Assembly: GCA_010015745.1 (NCBI GenBank)
Contig: ML978296.1
Location: forward strand, 1 to 64,000
DNA from: Setomelanomma holmii
Taxonomy: Eukaryota; Ascomycota; Dothideomycetes; Pleosporales; Phaeosphaeriaceae
Direction: 5' to 3'
Length of the DNA stretch: 64,000 nucleotides
Translations under genes and position numbers: made by a program
Shown here: positions 30,581-39,143 of the stretch, piece by piece
Layout: each line of letters begins with the position of its first letter
Position numbering within the stretch: the stretch's first letter is position 1
The notes under the pieces: generated by a model
The model's database searches: none
Seen by the model: the letters and a program-made list of their open reading frames with translations, nothing else
What the model was told of the DNA's origin: nothing

Positions 30581-32617
30581 TTATTGCAACCGCACACCGG
30601 CTGTCTTGAGCTTCTTCGCCTGTTGGTCCTGCGCGTTGCTGATACCACCGTGTCCTGCTTCGAGTGAGCTTTGCGCCATCTTCTTCTTCTCTGCCTCAAC
30701 CTTGTCGAGGTACTTCTTGGTTTTGGTGTTGCCGCTGCCCTTGCCGTGGAACTGGTGACTGAGCTGCTTGAAAGCTTCTTTCTGGTTCATCGTGCGGCCG
30801 TGCTCGTCAACGTAGGTCAGTTCAACATTGGGCTTGTACTCCTTGTTGAAGATGTCGGCCAGCCTCCTGCTCTCGCTCATGTCGGCATTGGTATTTGCCT
30901 TTCGAGCCCATTCCTCACGCTCGCGTGGAGTCATCGTGTTCCATCGTGTTGAACCTCGTTCGCGCTCACGCGCCAGCTTTCTTTGGCGCTCTGCATCAGC
31001 CTCGGCCTTTTGTTTGTCAGCCAAGAACTTTTGTCGGTCGCGGTATGTGGCATTCTTGTCTCCGCTGTCTGTCGCAGTCACGAGTCCACGTTGCCGTAGT
31101 AAGGCGAGAGTGGCACCGAGTCCTTGATCCACGGTCTTCTCCGCCTCCAGTCCAGTGTCTGTGATACCGGTCGATCGTGCTCGAGATTCGCTGCGGTCCC
31201 GAGCGTCCTCGGCCTCTGCTGCTGCTGCTGCTGCATAGAATTGATCCATATCCACGTCACCATCCTCATCGGCAGCGGGCGAGTCTCCTCCCATTGACGT
31301 GATGCCGTTGGAGATGTGACTGGACTTTCGCCGCTTACGCCGCGCTTCGTCTTCGTCGTCTTTGGCATTTGCACCAAGATTTTGCACGAATTCAGTTGTT
31401 TCGTCGATGACAAGGGCGGGATCTTCCATGTTCTCGGTCGACTCCATGACCTCGCCGAGTGTGTCAGGCGCGGCGCCCTCTTCACGCAATTGTCGCGCTA
31501 TGTCCTCTGGTCGCATCTTCTTGCGCTTCTTCAGGGCCTTTTGCCGCTGTGCAGCAAGATTGGCTTGTAGATCGTCGTCGTCAACGAAAGATTCGTCGAA
31601 CATGCTCTTCTTCTTGGGCTTGGGAGCAACACCACCACCACCATCAATGTCCATGTCATCTGCAGCAGGCTCATCAACTGGGAGCGTGAACATGTCTTCA
31701 TCGTCCTCGATGCGTTCCCTCTTTGCCTTCTTGGGCTTCTTCTTCTTCGCTTTCTTCATCTTGACTTCTGAAACATCCATGTAGTCGTTGGCGGGCGCGT
31801 CGTCTTTGAGGATATCGAGGCTGATGGCGACCTTCTTCGGCTTTGCAGCACCAACTGCTCCAGCTTGAGCATCCTCAACAGTGCGACCCTTGCCGTCGAG
31901 CGTGAAGATTTTGCCCTTCTTGCCCTCGATCTCTTCGTCGTACTGCGCTAGGACCGACTTCTGGCCCGACTCGTCCATGTCATTCGGATCGTACACGCGC
32001 TTCCGCTTCTTCGAATCGAGCTTCTCTTGCTGCCTTTCCTCGTCCCTAAGTGCGAGCGCCTCGAGCTCATCATCGTCCTCGGCGTCAACAGCTGTGTCCT
32101 TGAGAACGAGGATCTGGTCTTCGTCGTCGAATTGATCGACCTCATGGCCGACTTTGACGCCTGCAAGATCGGCCACGGTGTACTGCATGGCTTCGCGGGC
32201 CTGGCGCTCACGCTCTTCGAGTTCCTTCTGCATCTGCTCGGCCTTGGCGATCTTCTTCTGGCGCTTCTTGCTGGTCTTCAGCCATGCCATGTCGTCGGCG
32301 TCGTCGCCCTCGTCCGCCAGACCCGTTCCCTCAAGCTTCGCAAAGCGCGCGGCCTGCTCACGTTGTCGCTTGATGGCAGCGGCGCGCTCTTCGCGCTTCT
32401 TCTTCGCTTCAGCCTCATCCTGCAGCTTCTTCCAGTTGTCGTAGGCGGCAGCCTGGCGCGTGTCGATGGTGCTCGCCGGCTCGTCGTCCGAGTCGTCGCC
32501 TTCTTTCGCGGGCTTAAAAGACGGGCCTAAAGTAGTGGGCGCTGATCCTCCTGGCAGTGGTGGTAGGCCCATGGACAGGCGAATCTTGTTCGCTTCGTCG
32601 ATGGAAAGGTCTGCCAT
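30581..32617 (-). CDS. SNU66: U4/U6.U5 tri-snRNP protein SART1/Snu66
   Basis: Intact, single exon, 678 residues, ATG 32617. Nuclear spliceosome component that links U4/U6 with U5 and is needed for tri-snRNP assembly. Family features: the N-terminal block SIDEANKIRLSMGLPPLPG, long charged coiled-coil stretches rich in Lys/Glu/Arg, the central KIFTLDGKGR block, and the C-terminal SART1 end (GLGATLALLRQRG, NKEYKPNVELTYVDEHGR, KEAFKQLSHQFHGKGSGNTKTKKYLDKVE, KKLKTAG). Length fits fungal homologues. Antisense open frames over it are caused by its biased codon composition. A housekeeping gene with no lesion. Confidence 0.95.
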   Translation of the reverse strand: MADLSIDEANKIRLSMGLPPLPGGSAPTTLGPSFKPAKEGDDSDDEPASTIDTRQAAAYDNWKKLQDEAEAKKKREERAAAIKRQREQAARFAKLEGTGLADEGDDADDMAWLKTSKKRQKKIAKAEQMQKELEERERQAREAMQYTVADLAGVKVGHEVDQFDDEDQILVLKDTAVDAEDDDELEALALRDEERQQEKLDSKKRKRVYDPNDMDESGQKSVLAQYDEEIEGKKGKIFTLDGKGRTVEDAQAGAVGAAKPKKVAISLDILKDDAPANDYMDVSEVKMKKAKKKKPKKAKRERIEDDEDMFTLPVDEPAADDMDIDGGGGVAPKPKKKSMFDESFVDDDDLQANLAAQRQKALKKRKKMRPEDIARQLREEGAAPDTLGEVMESTENMEDPALVIDETTEFVQNLGANAKDDEDEARRKRRKSSHISNGITSMGGDSPAADEDGDVDMDQFYAAAAAAEAEDARDRSESRARSTGITDTGLEAEKTVDQGLGATLALLRQRGLVTATDSGDKNATYRDRQKFLADKQKAEADAERQRKLARERERGSTRWNTMTPREREEWARKANTNADMSESRRLADIFNKEYKPNVELTYVDEHGRTMNQKEAFKQLSHQFHGKGSGNTKTKKYLDKVEAEKKKMAQSSLEAGHGGISNAQDQQAKKLKTAGVRLQ

Positions 32618-33212
32618 GGTAAGAACGCAGTGGGTTGTGACGCTGCAAAGGCGCTATATGGGAGAGGGTGGAGTCCCCAGTTGTGACCAGTCTGCTATCT
32701 CTCACTGATGGCGTAGTAGTGGTGAGGGCGTGAAGTGTGACAGGAGCTGTTCATTCGACATGCGGGCAAGTCGCGACTTCCGCACTTCTCTGCCAAGCCA
32801 CTATCTCTAGCGGCTTGGCGAAGATTTCAAGCTACAAAATAATTCTACGGCACGCGCTCCTCTTCTCTCACCAACGACCTGTGTCAGCACTCCCGTCCGC
32901 CGTCAAAAGCGTGTTCGGTCGAGTGCTGGCAGTTCGTCCGTCCCCATGGAGCCATCTCTTGTCGATAGGTGTCAATTTCTGGACGACAGGTCGGAGAGTG
33001 AGTCGGCGCGTGCTATGAAGCCTGAGCTTGCCTTTGGGTTTGAGCTCGGTGGATGGGCGCGCCAGGCGGACTGATTCCTGTTCCCTTTTGCTAGGCCGTT
33101 GGCCTTTGATGCTTGGGACAAACCCAGTCGGCTACATACTTTATGCACTTACTTCTTTTGTTCGAGGAAATCGTTGTCCAAATCTGGCGATATCATGCCG
33201 GCTTGAAGCCAG
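32618..33212. other. Intergenic, upstream of Snu66
   Basis: About 595 bases between the Snu66 start and the stop of the peptidyl-tRNA hydrolase gene (both reverse). Contains the Snu66 promoter; no coding signal. Confidence 0.45.
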
Positions 33213-33849
33213 CTACAACAGCTTCAGATGCCCGGTGACTTGATCCATGACACTCTTGGGCGCAGGACCTATGCCCAGCACCGTCGCGCTGCCGCTCGCT
33301 ATTTGTGTGCGCCCCGCGTCGTGTATGATGTGTGCGACCAGTCCCAGGCTGAGGGCCTGCGCCTGCAGCAGCTCGAGCTCCTCTTCGCTCTTGACCTGCA
33401 AGGCCACCTTGGCTTGGCCCAACACTTCCCAGCGTCGTAGTATCGGCGAGTTAGGGGCGTTTTTGAGAAAGTGCTTGTAGCAGGCCAGTGTCGCGTGTCC
33501 GCACTGCGCGCCAATCTTGCCTGGCACTCATCAGAATGGTATCCGCGGTGGAAAAGTACGAGCAACTACCTTTTGTCATGCCCAGATCCGTCCGCACTAC
33601 TAGTACCATTTTGCACTCTTCCTTGTTGCCCTTGAAGTCGGCGGGAACACTGTCGTCGTCCTCGCTGTCGTCGTCGCTCGTTTCTTCTGCTTCGCCTGTC
33701 GCCTTCTCTCCTTGTGAGGGCGCAGAGACGCAACTACCGCCAAACAGACCCAGCGACTTTGCCTGTCCAAGCATGTAGCCCGTCACGCCGGCGATGATGG
33801 CACATGCAACGGCAATGTTTGCCGTAGAAGGTTGCGTGTTGTCCTGCAT
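33213..33849 (-). CDS. PTH2: Peptidyl-tRNA hydrolase 2 (Pth2), membrane-anchored
   Basis: Intact, 195 residues, two exons (33849-33570, 33520-33213) and a 49-base intron (GTAGTT..CCAG) that splits the TKG/KIGAQCGHA active-site region. It recycles tRNA from peptidyl-tRNA released by stalled ribosomes. Features: a hydrophobic N-terminal anchor (NIAVACAIIAGVTGYMLGQA), an acidic Asp/Glu/Ser-rich linker, then the Pth2 domain (KMVLVVRTDLGMTKGKIGAQCGHATLACY..; conserved Lys and His, ending GPAPKSVMDQVTGHLKLL). The anchor and linker resemble the mitochondrial outer-membrane form of animals and fungi. Only 185 bases separate its ATG from that of mitochondrial bL28m on the other strand. Confidence 0.93.
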
Positions 33850-34034
33850 CTTGTCAACGCGGCCCTAAGAACCAGAAGTGTGGAGGTTGGTAAGGTGGGG
33901 ATTTGGTGTGCGTACCAATACGCGGGGAGCTGGAGTGAACTACAGTAGCGTCTGTGCTGTTCAAATCTGCGGACCTCTTGAGAAGCATCAAGAATCCTCG
34001 GTGCGAGCCTCGTCCGCTGCATCACCGCCTCAAC
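33850..34034. promoter_or_regulatory. Bidirectional promoter, Pth2 and bL28m
   Basis: Only 185 bases between divergent ATGs (33849 and 34035) of two genes that both serve mitochondria/translation. Too short for two independent fungal promoters, so shared control is likely (inference). Confidence 0.65.
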
Positions 34035-35456
34035 ATGCAGCCCCGCGGCCAATTGCTCTCGAGGAGCCTCGATGCCTCACACATGGCATTCCGCGCTGCT
34101 CACCCGGCGCAAAGAAGCTACGCCACCGAAGTCACTCCCACGCCTGCCGTCAAGAATCCTCTCCAGCGACAAAAGGGCGGCGATCTCGGCTCCCATCTAC
34201 CCAAACACATCATTCCACGTGATGCATACATTCCCGCATACCCATATGGCGACCATCCGCTGTTCAAGCAGGCCAACCGCGGCCTCTACGGTGATCAGAT
34301 GATCCAGTTTGGCAACAATGTCTCCCGCAAGACAGAGACCAAGACGCGCCGCTACTGGAAGCCCAACGTGCTCTCCAAGAGTCTCTACTCGGTCGCACTG
34401 AAGAAGAAGATCAAGCTGCGCATCACGTCCAAGGTGCTGAAGACGATGGATCGCGAGGGTGGCCTGGACGAATACTTGCTCAAAGACAACGAGCACCGCT
34501 TGAAGGAGTTGGGGCCTCTGGGATGGGCGCTGCGATGGACGCTGTTACAAAAGCCCGAGGTCGTTGACCGCATGCGCACCCAGGCCGCGGCTCTCGGGCT
34601 CCATCAGTCCACCATTGATGCGCAATGGCCGACGCGCAGGATGCTCCCAGATCAGAAGCTCTCGCAAGACAGTCTGGTACGGGCAGCAGATCTCATTGGC
34701 GACGAGCATGGCGAGATCGCAGAAGAGCAACATCTGGACGCCAAAGAGGACCTCGCTGAGTCTGCCACGCCCGACGAGTACACGAGGCTAGAGCAGCGTG
34801 TGAGGCGCGAGGCAATACTCGAGTATGCCAAGGCAGTCAAGGCTGCGCAGAGATATCTCACGCGTGGCCTTGTGGACAGCGAAGAAGAGGGACTCAAGCT
34901 TGCCTTTGTGCGAGCAAAGGAGCGGGACGAAGCAGCTACAGCCCTCAAACAAAAGTACGCCAAGAAGCTCGACCAAATGTTTACCATACAAAAAGTACAA
35001 GACACACGGACAAAGTTCGACTTGCCTTCCACCTTCTCAGATAATGCAGTCCGAACCATCGCATACAACCAATGGAGACGTCGCCAGATTGAGGAAGCCG
35101 GAAGCTACGAGGCATGGAAGGAGAGTGTAAGGGCCGAAAGAACCCAGGGGTCGCCACCTCGAGATGATGCCAGCCGAAAAGCAGAGTACGCCAGACTGAT
35201 AGAAGAGGCTGAGAGCGCGTCAACGAACGAAGCCCTGGATGCCGTGCGGAAAAGGTATCTCGAGACCGCTATTAGCAAGGCCGATCGAGCGATAAGAGCG
35301 AAGGCTTTGGGTGGTCCAGATGACTATATTGAGCTGACTTTGGACGACTTGCGGTCCACGCGGGCTCCAAGGCAGGCGAGCGAAGTCGGCGGTGATGCTT
35401 GGGCGGCGCTGGTCAACTCGAGCAATGCAGCTGCGGAGAACAGGCCGACGGCGTGA
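34035..35456 (+). CDS. Mitochondrial large-subunit ribosomal protein bL28m
   Basis: Intact, single exon, 473 residues. First ATG in the frame is 34035 (MQPRGQLLSRSLDAS), an Arg/Ser-rich mitochondrial presequence. The bL28 domain lies at about residues 83-175: GLYGDQMIQFGNNVSRKTETKTRRYWKPN..LSKSLYSVALKKKIKLRITSKVLKTMDREGG. The rest, some 300 residues, is a charged helical extension (many Glu/Arg/Lys, predicted coiled coil), longer than the yeast protein of this family. Divergent from Pth2 across a 185-base promoter. No lesion. Confidence 0.9.
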   Translation: MQPRGQLLSRSLDASHMAFRAAHPAQRSYATEVTPTPAVKNPLQRQKGGDLGSHLPKHIIPRDAYIPAYPYGDHPLFKQANRGLYGDQMIQFGNNVSRKTETKTRRYWKPNVLSKSLYSVALKKKIKLRITSKVLKTMDREGGLDEYLLKDNEHRLKELGPLGWALRWTLLQKPEVVDRMRTQAAALGLHQSTIDAQWPTRRMLPDQKLSQDSLVRAADLIGDEHGEIAEEQHLDAKEDLAESATPDEYTRLEQRVRREAILEYAKAVKAAQRYLTRGLVDSEEEGLKLAFVRAKERDEAATALKQKYAKKLDQMFTIQKVQDTRTKFDLPSTFSDNAVRTIAYNQWRRRQIEEAGSYEAWKESVRAERTQGSPPRDDASRKAEYARLIEEAESASTNEALDAVRKRYLETAISKADRAIRAKALGGPDDYIELTLDDLRSTRAPRQASEVGGDAWAALVNSSNAAAENRPTA

Positions 35457-35517
35457 GGTAAAGGTGTGTAGAATTATCAGTGCAATGTAACAGTAACACG
35501 AGATTGCTTGTGGTCAA

Positions 35518-35814
35518 TCAAGGCTGGTTATGCCTGCAGTCAACATGTCGTCTCGTGCTTAATGCACCTCGCGTATCGATCGAAGCCATTGGTTCGTTGA
35601 GCGCCTTCCACATGATGCTGCAGGAAGGCGCGGATGCGGCTGTGTCGAACTTGGCTCTCAAGCTCTCCTTCTCTCGCTCATAGTCGTTGCATTCCTCTCG
35701 TGTCGTTGTAGCGGCTTCATCAGACCAAGTCATCGATCCGGTTGCCTTCTCGAATTGCGATACGGCGTCAGCCTCATGAGCCATCACCGTGGTGGGTAGG
35801 CTGCCTCTTATCAT
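35518..35814 (-). CDS. Possible small uncharacterised protein
   Basis: 98-codon frame with a true ATG at 35814; it contains a charged helical stretch (REECNDYEREKESLRAKFD). No family recognised, and it lies in the 3' flank of bL28m, so it may be chance. Low confidence. Confidence 0.25.
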   Translation of the reverse strand: MIRGSLPTTVMAHEADAVSQFEKATGSMTWSDEAATTTREECNDYEREKESLRAKFDTAASAPSCSIMWKALNEPMASIDTRGALSTRRHVDCRHNQP

Positions 35815-35829
35815 TTACCACTGTCCAAG

Positions 35830-36962
35830 ATGATACTCGATCCAACATATCCCGCAAGCGAGGAGCTGATGCGATCGATACTCCAGATGCAAATGAACAT
35901 GAACCGACATAGAACCTGGCCTTCGAATCTTGATGTGCCTATCAAAGGAACAAGAATGGTCGTGGGTCAATATTCCTCGCTATATACGGAACGTATGTGG
36001 TGGGAATTTTGCATGCATGTGGGCTGAGCGATGGAGATTTGAGGAACGGACGGACGATGCGAAAGTCTGTCGACTCCCAAGTTTTGTGGATCACTGTGGC
36101 CCGGCGGTCATCCTTTGCGCAGATTTAGGTCCCAGTCATGGTTATGAAGGCCTTGTCTTGGAGCTGGCCATCCGTGGATACGGCGAAGCAAGTTTTGGTC
36201 CCGATTTCGAACCCATGGCACTTCATCATTCAGCATCGCTGGTGGATATTTTCCAAGCCCCAGAGTGCATGGAGCCAGGGACCATGGAGAACATGATGGG
36301 GATTTGGGGTGTCACAGTCTCGGCAGACGCACTCCTGCGTCCGATGCCTGAGCAAAGCTCAATCAGCTGGAAACTGCCAACCTTCTATCAGTTGTCCTTC
36401 CCACGCCATGGCGACAAGAATGTGGGGCAAGCGCAACCACATCGGGACCTTGACAAGATAGTCACAACAGTGCTGTATCCCGCTCAGATGCCTCCAGGTT
36501 ATCGCCCACGCTCAACTTTGTTTCTGGAATGTCCCGAGTGAGTCACGAATTTCGCGCCCGTTCTTCGTTCAATGGGAACATCCCAGCGACTCAGTAAATC
36601 TGGAGGATCTTGTGGCAGAGGTGCTCAACGTAGCATACGAAAGAGATGGATTGCTTGTGTCAAAGGCGTTCCGCATTCCCACAATCTTGCCTGGCGGCGG
36701 TAAGATTACGATGCATCGGCTGGCTCCGGAAAAGACAATGGTATCCATTATTGGTCCGCCTGATGGCTCAATGGACTACCAGGCAGCGCTCATGCTTCTG
36801 GAGCAACAAAACAAGAAAAGGTTACTGATGGCACGTCAAGCTGTGAATGAAGATTCAGCCAAGTCGTTGACGGATGCATTGGGCCCTGGACAGAGCTCGA
36901 GTGCATTGCAGCCATTCCCCTTCTACTTTCAGCTCGCCAACGAGTTGGATGACAGCGAGTAG
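35830..36962 (+). pseudogene. Uncharacterised protein gene, probably degraded
   Basis: Start ATG 35830 (MILDPTYPASEELMRS). The first frame stops near 36027; a second frame takes over near 36020 (RWRFEERTDDAKVCRLP) and runs to 36541. I found no splice pair that joins these two in phase, so a frameshift is likely. A good 49-base intron (36538-36586, GTGAGT..CCAG) then leads into the final segment (DDSVNLEDLVAEVLNVAYERDG.. to TAG 36962). No domain recognised; not secreted. It lies just upstream of, and in the same direction as, the broken kinase, and similar gene pairs of unknown function are common in lineage-specific fungal kinase loci (inference). It could still be a functional gene with an unrecognised intron. 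Confidence 0.45.
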
Positions 36963-36978
36963 CCCCGCCGCCTCATAT

Positions 36979-38350
36979 ATGACCGCCAGGTCGAACTATG
37001 CAAGTCCGGTGTTTACTTCTATGAACAGCACCAGCCCTGCTGTCAGATATCCGACAATACGAGAGAATAAGCCGCTCGACCCTACCATGCCTGCTCCGCT
37101 TTGAAAACTCGGGAACGACTACCAAGAGCATCTGCTTCAACAAAAGATTGTGCAGCCCTTTGACAAAGAGCTCACCTGGTCTGGAAAAGGTCAACACGTT
37201 GTCTTTCTCCCCAAAGACGACGTCCCGCTCGCCGTGATATCCCACTTGGGAGCATCTGTGACGGCCAAGGTCGATAAGGTTCTTGGTCGAAGAATAGTGA
37301 TCGCGAGAAAGACTATGAGATGCTCACGGCAGTGGACAACAGCGGATGCTTTACGGGAAGTCTATCACCTACAGAATCTTTCCCACTTTCATATCGTACA
37401 GCTGGTGGGGACATATCTGCAAGGTCGAGACTTTTCCATTCTTATGTATCCAGCTGCTGACTACCACTTGGGAACGTTCCTGGAGGACACCGCTGACACT
37501 GTCACGTCGGTGAGCAATGATCCTGAGCTGCGCAGACTTTTCCTTCGACAATCAACAGTCTGTCTTACTGCAGCAATCGCTTTCATACACCACAACACCA
37601 CGAAACACATGGACATCAAGCCTCAAAACATCCTAGTGCGACGGTCACAGGACGATAGCCCACCATGGCGTATTTACTTGGCAGACTTTGGTGTTTCGCG
37701 ATCTTTTGCAACCCAGGACCACAGCCAGACTAATGGTCCAACCTCCCGCACCCCACACTACTGTGCTCCCGAGGTCTACAAGTACGTAACGAAGAGGTCG
37801 TTCCGCCGACATTTTCTCTCTGGGCTGCGTCTTTCTCGAGATACTGACTGTGTACGATTTACAACACCCTCACGACTTCGCCGACTTCCGGAAAGGCAAT
37901 GGAAACGACGAGTCGTTTCATGCGAACCTTTCGAGGGTAAGAGAGTGGACACACGGTTTGTTGGGAAGATCTGCAACTACGCGGCTGTCGAGTTTCGGTG
38001 ACAACACGTCCATCGTGGAGGAGATGCTACTCGAAGATCCAAGCGCAAGGCCTACCGCGACGTAGATACTCTCTCGAATGCCAGACAATACCAGATGTTA
38101 CTCGAGACCGCCAGAGCCTTACGTAGCTTATGAAGAGGCCAATTCGAACTCTTCACCACCACCACCACCACCACCACCACCGCAGATCGAACAAAGTACA
38201 AGCTTTGATCATGTTCAAGCACTTTCAAACAAGGCGGAACAACCAGGTCTCCTCATGACCCAAGGCTCAGCCCGCTTGGAAGATGGAGAACGCGGCGAGC
38301 AGATCGACGAGGCACCCAGGACGAAACGCAGGAAGCTTTCCATCCAATGA
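36979..38350 (+). pseudogene. Serine/threonine protein kinase-like gene, decayed
   Basis: Kinase-fold protein of a group expanded in filamentous fungi. From ATG 36979 one frame runs MTARSNYASP.. to TGA 37102-37104 (APL*KLGNDYQEH, probably former CGA), then continues with VDKVLGRRIVIARKTMRC (Lys of subdomain II), FHIVQLVGTYLQGRDFSILMYPAAD, HMDIKPQNILV (catalytic loop with HMD instead of HRD), ADFGVSRSF (DFG) and TPHYCAPEV (APE). Near 37808 a one-base shift moves the reading to ADIFSLGCVFLEILT, which runs to TAG 38063-38065 (RPTAT*ILSR) and in frame to a C-terminal tail (RPPEPYVAYEE, a poly-Pro tract from CAC repeats at 38152-38180, KRRKLSIQ). Three lesions; no active kinase is expected. Confidence 0.75.
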
Positions 38351-39143
38351 CGCTGCAGAGTGCCTCAAACGGTCTTTAGCATACAGGATTCAGTAGTAAT
38401 TTAACGTCGGTGAACCCGTTCTGATGAAGGTTCAAGCTCAATCTTGTGGCTATCTCCACTGTATCACCATAGTCGTACAATGCGTTATCGTGCAGGTATC
38501 AAAACAAAACTACTAGTCGTTTAAAAAATGAAGAGAGCAGCATCCTCCCAAAGTTACACATGCTGCACGGATTACTCTATCAGGACCTAAGCAAGTGGTG
38601 TTGCTGGTTCAAATGAAAGACAAGAGCGCTTTATTAAAGGGGAAGCAAGCGAATAGACAGAATTTCCAGGCTCTACCCGCATCTCGTGGTTTTCCCCCAG
38701 TCACAGATGAGTACTGAACGAAAAAAGTGGTTACGTCACCGCACTTCTCCAGGCATATCAGAACCAGCTCCGCACCTGTCGCCGTATTGTGGACGCAGTA
38801 CCCGGCTCCTAAGTTTCGAATACTCCATGTCACAAGTCGTCTCGGATCACCCGTTGAAACACGCACTCCGCATACACCGTTTCCTACCAAAAGAGACGAT
38901 ATCTGAAGACTTGCAGTGGAAGAGGAGATGGAATGAACGAAGGGTGCTTCGTCAACACGTAGCGTGAAACATTTCTTTTCGTCGTGATCAAGATCTATCA
39001 ATCATGCACTATCATGCATTCACACATGACATCATAGTAATCGTCCATCTATTCCCAGCCGATGCCCTAGAAGCCATGCCCGTACCTTCGTCGAGTGTAG
39101 GCTCTATTCCAATTACCGTCCCAGGCGAGCCATGTTGAGCTGT
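38351..39143. other. Convergent intergenic region
   Basis: About 790 bases between the kinase relic and the LeuRS stop. A reverse frame at 38609-39001 lacks an ATG and any motif. Nothing else seen. Confidence 0.45.

Noticed and set aside
30671..32530. Long forward open frames opposite Snu66
   Set aside because: Antisense shadows of a Lys/Glu-rich coding sequence; repetitive Ser/Leu/Phe text, no motif, no intron signals.
38152..38180. CAC repeat as a regulatory or CRISPR-like array
   Set aside because: A simple trinucleotide repeat encoding a Pro run in the kinase relic; no spacers.
38609..39001. 130-codon reverse frame downstream of LeuRS
   Set aside because: No ATG start (begins at TTG), no motif, and lies in a convergent 3' region.
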